Shown here in pieces: positions 50,869-60,300 of a stretch of DNA of 64,000 bases. The DNA lies in the NCBI GenBank assembly GCA_002428995.1, contig DIYJ01000009.1, forward strand, positions 186,001 through 250,000. Reading direction: 5' to 3'. Each line of letters opens with the position of its first letter. The stretch's first letter is position 1. The position numbers and the translations under genes were made by a program. The stretch is from Flavobacteriales bacterium UBA6057. GTDB lineage: Bacteria > Bacteroidota > Bacteroidia > Flavobacteriales_G > Salibacteraceae. The notes below the pieces were generated by a model that had not been told where the DNA came from, did no database searches, and saw only the letters and a list, made by a program, of their open reading frames with translations.

Positions 50869-53310
50869 TTAATTCACAACAATCCTAACATACTGGTATT
50901 CAATGAATAAGGCTTTCGGCTGGTTTGCTTCGGGATCAAAGTTTGGACCTTGAACGAGTGACTGTAAATCCTTGAACCTCAATTCATTCTGATCAAAACC
51001 AAACTTGCCGGCCTGTGCCTGCATCGCTTCCTGAATCTTCTCAAGCCTCGCCTGCGCCAGTTTTTCATTCGTTGCGTAGGCAGATGTCGGTACTTTCGAT
51101 GCACTGCCCTCAATGCGAATGGATGCCTTTTTTCCAGCTTGTATTAGTGTGCGGGCGGCAGCCATGGCTGCCGCGAACGTGGGATCTTCCTCTTCCATTT
51201 CTACTTGGTTGTAGTCGTAGAACAGGTAGAATTCTTTCGCTTTACCGCTAATTTTCAATTGCTTATTGGGTGTTTTCTTCACAGGCGAGGTTGCGCCCGC
51301 TTTAGGAGCTTTAGCAGCTACTACAGCGTCCTCTGTCCCCGGAACTTTCCCTTTTTCGTAGAACTTCCCGTCCTTGTGCTGCACCATGGTGATTTCGCCT
51401 GGAACTCCTGATTCATCTACGAGTTGTATTTCCATTGGAAATGAGCTCACATCCTGCATTTCAACACTGAAGATGTAAGACTCGTCCGGTGCAAGCTTTT
51501 GGAACAGGAAATAACCGTCTTTACTGACCAGGACTGTATCCACGACATTGCCTGACTTATCGTAGAAATAAACCCTGCTGCCGATGGGAACGGAACGGCT
51601 TTTATCAGAGTAGCCAAGCTTCCAGCGCACAACATTCCCAAGCACGCGTTCATTGAGCGAAACGAGGGACGTGGAACCGCCTTTCTCAGGCTTCAGGAAG
51701 ATTTCTCTCGGGATCTCCTGGTATTCGGTTCCAAGAGGGATTACGACCGTTTCAGACAGCGCTACCTCATCATCGACCAGGTAGTTCAGGTCGTAGGAGT
51801 TGCCGCTTGGAATGATGAACACAAAGCTTCCATTGCGAGCTACAGGTTTTGCAACTCCTTCCAGTTCACCACTGGCTTTATTGAAAATTTCAATCCTAAG
51901 ATTTTCAGGCAACGAGCGGTTTTGGGGTGTCAGTATCCATCCCTTCAACACCGCAAAGGTTGACAGGTCAAACTCAGGCGTTTGGGCTTCATCCTTGAAG
52001 TCGACTACAAAAATGTCACTGCTTCCCTCAGCATTTTCGGATCGGGAAGCGTAGTAGGCTCGATTGCCGCTGGGGGTTGTGATAAAGCAGATGTCGTCAT
52101 CCGTTGTGTTGATCGGGTAGCCAATGTTCACCGGAGTTTGCCACTGACCAGCATCGTCTTGCTGGCTGTAGAAAATGTCATAACCACCCATGCTCTTATG
52201 ACCGTTGGAAGAGAAATACATCGTTTTTCCATCCGGGTGGAGGTAAGGTGCGTCCTCGTCTTCTTCGGTATTCACGGGAGCGCCCATGTTCAGCGCTTCT
52301 CCCCATTCTCCGTTTGGTAGCTTTTTGGAATACCAGATGTCTTTTCCTCCCAAACCACCAGGTCGGTCACTTACAAAGTAGAGAAGCTGCCCGTCAGAAG
52401 TGATGGTGGCGAAATACTCGTTGTGCTTGCTGTTGACGTCTGATCCGATGAGCGATGGAGCACCCCATCCACGACCGTCCTCGTAGTCACTTTCATAGAG
52501 GTTGGCCCTTCCGTTGTAGGTCTTGTATACATAGAGCTTTCTGCCATCGGGTGCCATGCTCAATACGGATGAGTGTTCATCAGGTGAGTTGATGTTGAGC
52601 AGTTCCGGGTTCATCCAGCGTCCGTCAATGGTTTTGTAGCTGACGTACATGTCTTCGTAGAACATCCCTGTCTTTCCTTCGAGGATTTCAGCATTTGATC
52701 CATCGGGGCGCATTCTGCGCGAAGTGAAGTAGAGCGTGTTCTCGTCCAGCGAAATAATGGGAGCGTAGTCGCTGAATTCAGAGTTCACGGGAGTGCCTAA
52801 GCTGGTAATGCTCACATCAATCGGATTCTGCATGAGCTCCCTGGCGTTGGCGCACATTTGTAAACCTTTCTCCGCATCTTCTCTGAGGAAGTGCTTTTTG
52901 CCTGCGTTGTCCAGAAACTGCTGGTAGAAATATTCCGCGCTGTCCAGATCGTTGTTCAGGTGATAGGCCTGGCCAGCATAGAAGTAAGCTTCTGTTGGAG
53001 CTCCGGGCACATTAAACATGAACGGATCGTAGTTCTTGTTGATCTTCCGAGTCGCTTTTCTCAGGTAGGGGAGTGCCTGCTGCCGGTCAATACCAAGCCC
53101 GAGGTAACACCGTCCCAATTTATACTGGATGTTGGCATTGTCAGGATCTTCCGCGAGGAGCTGTTCCCACATGGGAATGGCCAAGCCATACACACCATCC
53201 TCGGTCAAGAGATTGGCTTGAATAAATGTTTCTCTGTAGGAATCCTGCGCAGTAAGTTCCAGCGCGATGAACGGCAATAAGGCGATTGCCACACGAAGAA
53301 AGAGCTTCAT
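50869..53310 (-). CDS. PD40-propeller envelope protein with divergent OmpA-like end
   Basis: 813 residues from the ATG at 53310 (MKLFLRVAIALLPFIALELT signal); the frame extends to 53346, across a consensus promoter box. N-terminal TPR (WEQLLAEDPDNANIQYKLGRC), then PD40 blades (DYAPIISLDENTLYFTSRRM, YFATITSDGQLLYFVSDRPG, DAPYLHPDGKTMYFSSNGHK), a beta domain, and a C-terminal region (FYLFYDYNQVEMEEEDPTF ... IRIEGSASKVPTS ... RLEKIQEAMQ). The last resembles OmpA in layout but lacks the clear peptidoglycan-binding NxxLSxxRA motif. It is a paralogue of the downstream gene; together they may form a paired envelope assembly. Confidence 0.82.
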   Translation of the reverse strand: MKLFLRVAIALLPFIALELTAQDSYRETFIQANLLTEDGVYGLAIPMWEQLLAEDPDNANIQYKLGRCYLGLGIDRQQALPYLRKATRKINKNYDPFMFNVPGAPTEAYFYAGQAYHLNNDLDSAEYFYQQFLDNAGKKHFLREDAEKGLQMCANARELMQNPIDVSITSLGTPVNSEFSDYAPIISLDENTLYFTSRRMRPDGSNAEILEGKTGMFYEDMYVSYKTIDGRWMNPELLNINSPDEHSSVLSMAPDGRKLYVYKTYNGRANLYESDYEDGRGWGAPSLIGSDVNSKHNEYFATITSDGQLLYFVSDRPGGLGGKDIWYSKKLPNGEWGEALNMGAPVNTEEDEDAPYLHPDGKTMYFSSNGHKSMGGYDIFYSQQDDAGQWQTPVNIGYPINTTDDDICFITTPSGNRAYYASRSENAEGSSDIFVVDFKDEAQTPEFDLSTFAVLKGWILTPQNRSLPENLRIEIFNKASGELEGVAKPVARNGSFVFIIPSGNSYDLNYLVDDEVALSETVVIPLGTEYQEIPREIFLKPEKGGSTSLVSLNERVLGNVVRWKLGYSDKSRSVPIGSRVYFYDKSGNVVDTVLVSKDGYFLFQKLAPDESYIFSVEMQDVSSFPMEIQLVDESGVPGEITMVQHKDGKFYEKGKVPGTEDAVVAAKAPKAGATSPVKKTPNKQLKISGKAKEFYLFYDYNQVEMEEEDPTFAAAMAAARTLIQAGKKASIRIEGSASKVPTSAYATNEKLAQARLEKIQEAMQAQAGKFGFDQNELRFKDLQSLVQGPNFDPEANQPKALFIEYQYVRIVVN

Positions 53311-53324
53311 CCGGTTGTTTTCTC

Positions 53325-53332
53325 CAAAACTA
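53325..53332 (-). promoter_or_regulatory. -7 box of the PD40 gene ending at 50869
   Basis: TAGTTTTG on the minus strand matches TAnnTTTG and ends 15 bp before the ATG at 53310. This supports the shorter start over the frame opening at 53346. Confidence 0.5.
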
Positions 53333-53414
53333 GGAGAGGCAAGCACGTAGGAAAGAGACCCTGCGGAAAGCTATCCACAGGGTTATGACAATAAAGCGTG
53401 TGACAGGACTTCGA

Positions 53415-54749
53415 TCAGAAGTCTCTGTTCACGTCAAACTGCTCGAGGTAGTCAGCTACACGTCTCACAAACATTCCGCCCAGTGCGCCATCTACAACAC
53501 GGTGGTCGTAGGCGTGAGAGAGGAACATCATGTGACGAATGCCGATGAAATCACCCTCGGGTGTTTCAATCACAGCTGGCTTCTTGCGGATAGCACCCAC
53601 AGCCATAATGGCCACCTGTGGTTGATTGATGATAGGTGTACCCATTACATTCCCAAACGAACCTACGTTGGTGATGGTGTAGGTTCCTCCCTGAATTTCG
53701 TCAGGAAGCAGCTTGTTGTTTCGGGCTCGGTTGGCCAAATCGTTCACTGCCTTGGTAATGCCCACCAAATTCATGAGATCGATGTTCTTGATCACAGGAA
53801 CGATGAGGTTACCGGAAGGAAGAGCCGTTGCCATTCCCATGTTCACATTCTTCTTCCGAACGATGTTGTCACCTTCCACGGAAACATTGATCATGGGGAA
53901 GTCCTTGATGGCCTTCGCAATGGCTTCCATGAAGATGGGAGTGAAGGTGATTTTTTCTCCTTCTCGCTCCTGGAACTTCTTCTTGACCTTGTTTCTCCAG
54001 TTCACAATGTTGGTAACGTCAGCTTCTACGTAGCTGGTTACGTGTGGTGAAGTCTGCTTCGAACGGACCATGTGCTCAGCGATGAGCTTGCGCATGCGAT
54101 CCATTTCGATGATTTCAACATCACCGCTCACAGATGGTGCAGCAGCTACAGGTGCTGGAGCCGGAGCTGGAGCCGGAGCAGCTGCAGGAGTTGCCGGAGC
54201 GGCTGGCTGAGGAGCCGGAGCAGTTCCGTTCTTTCTGTTCTCAACGTGAGCCAATATGTCGGTCTTAGTCACACGACCACCTTTACCGCTTCCGGGAACC
54301 TGATCGAGTTCTGACTGAGAGATGCCTTCTGTTTTTGCAATGTTCTTTACCAGCGGGCTGTAGAATCGATCTCCGCTGGAAGCGATGGGTTCTGCGGCAG
54401 GTGCTGGCGCAGGAGCTGCAGCTACGGGTTGCGGAGCTGCTTGTGGTGCTTCAGCTGGAGCTGCTGTTTCTGCTGCTGCAGGTGCTGGAGCCGGAGCAGC
54501 CGCACCGTTGGCTGATCCAATGATGGCAATGGGCTGGCCCACTTTTGCTACTTCTCCTTCTGCGATCAAAAGCTTCACAATTGTTCCCTCTGCTGGAGCT
54601 GGCACCTCACTGTCTACCTTGTCGGTAGCAATCTCTACAATGGGCTCTTCAGCATCAACGGAATCTCCTTCTTTCTTCAACCAAGTCGTAATCGTAGCCT
54701 CAGCTACACTCTCTCCCATTTTCGGGAGTATCACCTCAACGTCTGCCAT
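53415..54749 (-). CDS. 2-oxo acid dehydrogenase complex E2 (dihydrolipoyl acyltransferase)
   Basis: 444 residues from the ATG at 54749. Lipoyl domain at the N-terminus (residues 1-75) with the lipoylated Lys in EIATDKVDSEV. An Ala/Pro-rich hinge (about 80-125) precedes the E3-binding domain (YSPLVKNIAKTEGISQSELDQ, GSGKGGRVTKTDILAHV, about 130-170), then a second Ala/Pro linker. The catalytic acyltransferase domain follows (EIIEMDRMRKLIAEHMVRS; SHAYDHRVVDGALGG with the active-site His near 413). The enzyme transfers an acyl group from E1 to CoA in the pyruvate, 2-oxoglutarate or branched-chain complex; HVTSYVEADVTNIVNW and the overall pattern favour the branched-chain type, but E1 and E3 genes are not in the window. 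Confidence 0.95.
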   Translation of the reverse strand: MADVEVILPKMGESVAEATITTWLKKEGDSVDAEEPIVEIATDKVDSEVPAPAEGTIVKLLIAEGEVAKVGQPIAIIGSANGAAAPAPAPAAAETAAPAEAPQAAPQPVAAAPAPAPAAEPIASSGDRFYSPLVKNIAKTEGISQSELDQVPGSGKGGRVTKTDILAHVENRKNGTAPAPQPAAPATPAAAPAPAPAPAPVAAAPSVSGDVEIIEMDRMRKLIAEHMVRSKQTSPHVTSYVEADVTNIVNWRNKVKKKFQEREGEKITFTPIFMEAIAKAIKDFPMINVSVEGDNIVRKKNVNMGMATALPSGNLIVPVIKNIDLMNLVGITKAVNDLANRARNNKLLPDEIQGGTYTITNVGSFGNVMGTPIINQPQVAIMAVGAIRKKPAVIETPEGDFIGIRHMMFLSHAYDHRVVDGALGGMFVRRVADYLEQFDVNRDF

Positions 54750-54770
54750 GCATTGTTTTTTAACGGGATG

Positions 54771-54801
54771 CAAATGTAAATTAATTTGATCCCACGCTCA
54801 A
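54771..54801 (-). promoter_or_regulatory. Complete Bacteroidota promoter for the E2 gene
   Basis: On the minus strand, -33 TTG (54801-54799), a 20-nt spacer and -7 TACATTTG (54778-54771) fit the phylum consensus. The frame upstream of the chosen ATG would begin inside this box, which supports the start at 54749. This is the clearest promoter in the window. Confidence 0.72.
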
Positions 54802-54847
54802 GGTTGTATGTGTTGAACATATTACCATTACATGCGTTTCTGGTCGC

Positions 54848-57259
54848 ATGAATTCAACCGCTAAGCTTCTACTGCTTTTCCTTTTTGCAGCAGGAACGCT
54901 GTATTCTCAAACAGCTACCATCAAGGGAAAAGTATTTAATCCCATCAGTAACGAGCCGGTTCCCTTCGCCAATGTGGTGATCCAGGGAACGACCACCGGC
55001 ACGAGTACAGACATTGATGGTAACTACGAGATCAAGGATCTGGAACCCAAGCTTTACAACCTGGAAGTAAGTGCAGTCGGTTATGAGAAGAAAGTGGTCT
55101 ACGAAATCCAGACTTTTCCCAGCAAGCCCGTCTATCGAGACATTGAACTTTCAGAAAATGCGGAAGTGCTGGATGTCGTAGAGATTGTGGCATCACCATT
55201 CAGCAAGCGGGAAGAGGCTCCTGTCTCCATGCGAACGATTGGTGTATCAGAGATTGAGCGGAATCCTGGAGGTAACAGAGACATTTCCCGAGTGATTCAA
55301 TCCCTGCCGGGCGTTGCATCTTCCCCCAACTTTCGCAATGATATTATCATCCGGGGTGGTGCGCCCAATGAGAACCGGTTTTACCTGGATGGAGTAGAGG
55401 TGCCCAACATCAACCACTTTGCTACGCAGGGTTCGAGTGGTGGACCTGTGGGATTGATCAATGTAAACTTCATCAAAGAGGTGGAATTCTACAGTGGTGC
55501 CTTCCCGGCAAATCGAGGAAACGCTCTGAGTTCCGTTTTCGAGTTTTATCAGAAGGATGGAAACCCGGATGGCATGAAGGCAAACATCACGGTGGGAAGT
55601 AGCGATTATGGCTTAACACTGGATGGCCCCATCGGAAAGAATACGAGCTATGTGTTCTCGGTAAGAAGATCCTATCTGCAATTCCTGTTCGCAGCACTTC
55701 AACTGCCTTTCCTTCCGATCTATAATGACGCTCAGTTCAAGGTGAAAACCAAACTGAACAAGAAGAATGAAATCACCTTCATTGGGCTTGGTGCGCTCGA
55801 TCAGTTTGAGATCAACACCGGGGTCAATGACAATGTGGATGATGAGGAAACCTTTGAACGCAATCAATACATCCTTGGAAACATTGCCCAAAACGACCAG
55901 TGGAACTATGCCATCGGGGCGAATTACAAGCACTTCAACGACTACAGCTTCCAGCAGATTGTAGTGAGTCGAAATCACCTGAACAATCGAGCCATCAAGT
56001 ATTTCAACAACGATGACAGCGATGAAGCCAACAAAATCCTTGACTACGAAAGCCAGGAAATCGAGAATAAGCTGCGCATGGAGCACACCTGGAGAAAGGA
56101 TGGCTGGAAGTGGAATGTAGGCGTTGCTTATGAGAACGCGCTCTACACAAACTCTACGTTCAACCGAATAGCCACGACCACCGGCCAGTTTTTGACCATC
56201 GATTTCGATTCACGCCTTACGCTCAACAAGTACGCTGCCTTCTCTCAGCTGTCCAAGGGTGTTTTCAAGGATCGACTGAAGCTATCCCTGGGAATCCGCA
56301 CAGATATCAATGACTTCAACAGCGAAATGGGGAATCCCGTTGACCAGCTTTCCCCACGCTTCTCAGCTTCCCTCTTGCTGTCACCGAAGTGGAGCCTGAA
56401 CTTCAATACAGGGCGTTACTTCCAGTTGCCACCTTACACGATCCTCGGTTACCGCGATGACATGGGCATGCTCGTCAACCAGGATAATGGCATTCGATAC
56501 ATCCAGTCTGACCACCTGGTAGCAGGCGTTGAATTTTTACCTGCCACCAACTCAAAGATCAGCGTGGAAGGATTCTACAAGCTGTATGACAATTATCCCT
56601 TCTTGCTGAGAGATTCAGTGTCGTTGGCCAATCTTGGAAGTGATTTTGGTGTAGTTGGGAACGAACCTGCAGTGCCTATTTCTGAAGGCCGTTCTTACGG
56701 GGTGGAGTTCCTCGCTCAGCAGAAACTGACCAAGGGCTTTTACGGCATTGTCGCCTACACCTTCGTAGTTTCTGAGTTCCAGGACAAAAACGGAGACTAC
56801 CGACCTTCTGCATGGGATAATGGCAACATCATCACATTGACCGGAGGAAAGAAATTCAAGCGCAACTGGGAGCTTGGTGTACGCTTCCGCTACCTGGGCC
56901 CCGCGCCTTACACGCCCTTCAACGAAGAGCAGTCTGCCAATCGCATCTCGTGGGACCTTCGCGGTATCGGAGTGCCGGACTTCAACCAGCTGAATACGGA
57001 ACGAAACGGAGTGCTTCACCAGGTTGACATTCGAATCGATAAGCGCTATTTCTTCAAGAAGTGGTCGCTCAACGTGTACCTGGATATCCAAAACCTGTAC
57101 AACTATCAGGCTGAGCTCTCTCCATTCTTCAACGTGGACCGTGATGCCAATGGAGATCCGATTGTAGACCCTAACGATCCGACAAGGTATCAGGGAGGTT
57201 TGGTGGAGAATTTCTCAGGAAACGTGTTGCCCTCCATCGGGATCATCATCGAGCTGTAG
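54848..57259 (+). CDS. TonB-dependent receptor with CarboxypepD_reg-like N-terminus
   Basis: 803 residues. Signal peptide ends GTLYSQ. A CarboxypepD_reg-like domain spans about 23-100 (TIKGKVFNPISNEPVPFANVVIQGTTTGTS, DIDGNYEIKDL). The plug follows (about 118-230: EEAPVSMRTIGVSEIERNPG, RVIQSLPGVASSPNFRNDI, IRGGAPNENRFYLDGVEVPN), then a 22-strand-type barrel ending in YLDIQNLYNYQAE and a C-terminal hydrophobic strand VLPSIGIIIEL. Such receptors import large substrates with TonB energy. There is no SusD-like partner next to it, which argues against a glycan-uptake locus. Transcribed divergently from the E2 gene. Confidence 0.93.
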   Translation: MNSTAKLLLLFLFAAGTLYSQTATIKGKVFNPISNEPVPFANVVIQGTTTGTSTDIDGNYEIKDLEPKLYNLEVSAVGYEKKVVYEIQTFPSKPVYRDIELSENAEVLDVVEIVASPFSKREEAPVSMRTIGVSEIERNPGGNRDISRVIQSLPGVASSPNFRNDIIIRGGAPNENRFYLDGVEVPNINHFATQGSSGGPVGLINVNFIKEVEFYSGAFPANRGNALSSVFEFYQKDGNPDGMKANITVGSSDYGLTLDGPIGKNTSYVFSVRRSYLQFLFAALQLPFLPIYNDAQFKVKTKLNKKNEITFIGLGALDQFEINTGVNDNVDDEETFERNQYILGNIAQNDQWNYAIGANYKHFNDYSFQQIVVSRNHLNNRAIKYFNNDDSDEANKILDYESQEIENKLRMEHTWRKDGWKWNVGVAYENALYTNSTFNRIATTTGQFLTIDFDSRLTLNKYAAFSQLSKGVFKDRLKLSLGIRTDINDFNSEMGNPVDQLSPRFSASLLLSPKWSLNFNTGRYFQLPPYTILGYRDDMGMLVNQDNGIRYIQSDHLVAGVEFLPATNSKISVEGFYKLYDNYPFLLRDSVSLANLGSDFGVVGNEPAVPISEGRSYGVEFLAQQKLTKGFYGIVAYTFVVSEFQDKNGDYRPSAWDNGNIITLTGGKKFKRNWELGVRFRYLGPAPYTPFNEEQSANRISWDLRGIGVPDFNQLNTERNGVLHQVDIRIDKRYFFKKWSLNVYLDIQNLYNYQAELSPFFNVDRDANGDPIVDPNDPTRYQGGLVENFSGNVLPSIGIIIEL

Positions 57260-57375
57260 TGCAGCTCCGCCCATTTGGTGGATTAGGTTGGATCAGGAAT
57301 TCCAGAATTAATCCCACTTAGTCACAACCTGTGAGGTTCAACATACGTAGAGAGCGCTGTTGCAGTAGTTCTTAC

Positions 57376-60300
57376 ATGAAATCTCTTTTGTTTCTGATTG
57401 GGCTTATCAGTCCTGTTGTGTTGTTTGGTCAAGGTCCGGGAGGCGTTGGTTCTAACCTACAGCTTTGGCTTCGCGCTGATCTTGGGGTGGAAGAAGCTGC
57501 CATGGATGATGCTGAGGTCGGAGATGACGTCCTGAATTGGTTGGATCAAAGTGGCAATGGCAATGACTTCACCAATGATTTTGGCGGGGCACCGGAGTAT
57601 GTGAATACCAATGGCCGGTTTGCGCTCGATTTTTCAGGAGGTTCAGACTATTTGAGAGCTTCTTCCATCATCAGCGGAACGGGTGCCCGAACCATGATCC
57701 TTTTTGTGCAACCTACTTCCCTTAGCTCCTCCGCCAGCAACTGTGCCTTTGGTCTTGCTCCGAATGAATCCACGGGAATGGGCTATTCCTTGTTTTTGGA
57801 AGAGCCGGGCACAACTGGTTTGGCTTGCCGGGTGTCTGGCAACCGCATCATGAACTACGCAGCGGATGTAACAAAACCGACACTCTTTTCGGTCCAAAAC
57901 GGAGCCTCTGAAAATGTGGGACAAACCATCTTCTATGCCAACGGAACAGAAGTGACGGATGAGATATCGGCTGTTGCCTCAACATTAAACACCAGTGCAT
58001 TGGGGTGCATCATCGGTGGGTTTTCGAGTGGGGCAGACAATGACCCGGAAACCTCGTTTGATTTCAACGGTGACATCTCTGAAATCATCGTTTATGACAA
58101 AGCCCTTACAGGTACGGAGCGTCAGGCGATTGAAACCTATTTCAACATCCGATATGGAGTGACCATTCCGGTGGCTAGCCATGATTTTTTCAGCTATTCC
58201 AGTTACGGGAACGACATCGCTGGCATTGGTCAGGATGCGGCTTTTCAGGCCTTCACGCAAGACAGTGCCTACAGCATTAATTCGTCTTCCGTTCTTACGG
58301 TTTACAATCCTTCAGCCTTGAGTGACGGTGACTACCTCGTTTGGGGTCATGATAACGGAAATGCGAGCAGTTTTGTGGAAGACGTGCTGCCCTCATCTGC
58401 GAGTTTCCGAACGGAAAGAATATGGCGCGCAGAAGAAACCAATGACGTAGGAACGGTCACACTCCGCTTCTATTTGCCGGGAATCAGCTCTTGTGGGGCC
58501 GCGCTGAACGCAAGCGATATCAAATTGCTGATTGACGGTTCCGACACGGACTTCTCAGATGCTACGGTGATTGACGCCCAGTCCTATTCAAATGATTCGC
58601 TGTATTTCACCGGTGTGAATCTTGACGATGGGGATCATTTCACCATTGCGCTTTCCAACCTTGAAAGACCGGCTGATATCGATGAAGGCCTCGTATTGTG
58701 GCTGAAAGCGGATTGTGGTGTGGAGGAAGCGACTTCCGATGCGGCAGAGTTAGGAGATGGAGTCGTGAATTGGTTGGATCAGAGTTTCAGCAATGCGGAT
58801 GTCACCAATAGTGTGGGAGCTGCCCCTGTTTACGGCACCATCAATGGAGACACCATGATTGATTTCAGTGGAGGTTCTGCCTACTTGACCGGCTCTTCCG
58901 TGTTTTCGGGTGACGGTGCCCGAACCATGATCATTGTGGCGCAGCCCACAAGCCTTTCTTCGAGCTCAGCCAATAACTGTCCATTTACACTTGCTCCGAA
59001 CGATACGCCTGGAACTGGATATTCCTTGTTTGTGGAAGAACCAAACTCGTCAAATACTACTGGACTCGCGGTTCGTGTAAGCGGCAATCGCATCATGGAT
59101 TACACCACTAGCACGGTAAACCCAACTATTTTTCAGGTGTCCGGTGATTCAGATATCAATGTGTCAGCTACAAATGTCTACGCTAACGGACAGTTTCTAA
59201 CCCAAGAGGTCGTTCTGAATGATATTTCCTTGAACACCAATGGTATAGGAACCATTGTTGGTGGGTTTTCGAGCTCGGGAAATCTTACCCCCAATTCCTC
59301 TTTTGATTTCAATGGTTATGTATTCGAAATCATTGTTTTCTCCAGGGAGGTAAGCTGTACGGAGCGCAAGCAATTGGAAGTATACCTGGAGGTCAAGTAC
59401 GGTATTGAACTCGATTATTTTGATGAAACGAGCACTGGTTCCAATGGTCTTGAACAGGAGGTGGATGGTATTCTGAAACGCTATGGAAGCTATGCAGATA
59501 GCACCAGTGCAAGTTCGGGTGGTTTACAGTTAGCTGATGCCAGCTTTCTGACCGATGCCGGGGATGCACTATACGTTGGGAACAATGGGGCAAGCGGAGT
59601 GAACACATCTGATGTACCCGGAGTGCTGGAAGCACGCATATCAAGGGCATGGTTTGCTGATTACACTTCTTGCAACAACAACGCAGGAAACGTAACACTC
59701 AGTTTTGATCAGAGCGGGCTGGTTTGCGGTGCTACATTGACTCCGCAGAATGCATCGAACTATCGCCTGCTCACTTCGGCAACGAGTGATTTTAGCTCTG
59801 CCACGGTCATTTCGGGAGCTACGTTGAACGGTTCTTCCGTTGAGTTCACGGTCGATGTCAGTAGCCTCTCTGATCGTTTTTTTACAGTGGGTAGCATTGA
59901 CAGTGACGCAAGCCCTCTGTGGTATGACCTAGGTGGACCGGGCGGCATTTCCAGCGGATTGCAATTGTGGTTGATGTCAGACTGCGGTATTGAAGAAGCG
60001 GCAGGTGACGATGCAGAAGAGGGAGATGGTGTCCTCAACTGGCTTGATCAAAGTGGAAATGGAAACAATGTCTCCAACGATTTTGGTGGAGCACCAACTT
60101 ACACCATCACCAGTGGAAATCCTGGTGTGGATTTTAGCAGCGGATCAGATTATTTAAGAGGATCTGCGGTTATTTCCGGGAATACGGCCAGGACACTTTT
60201 TGTGGTTTTGAATGCCAACTCATTGGCAGCAGGGAATGGTAACTCTGCATTGTCGCTGGCTCCCAACAACACGTCAGGTACAGGCTATAGCTTGTCCCTC

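Noticed and set aside
53385..54050. 221-codon plus-strand frame opposite the E2 catalytic domain
   Set aside because: Antisense to a highly conserved enzyme; no protein features.
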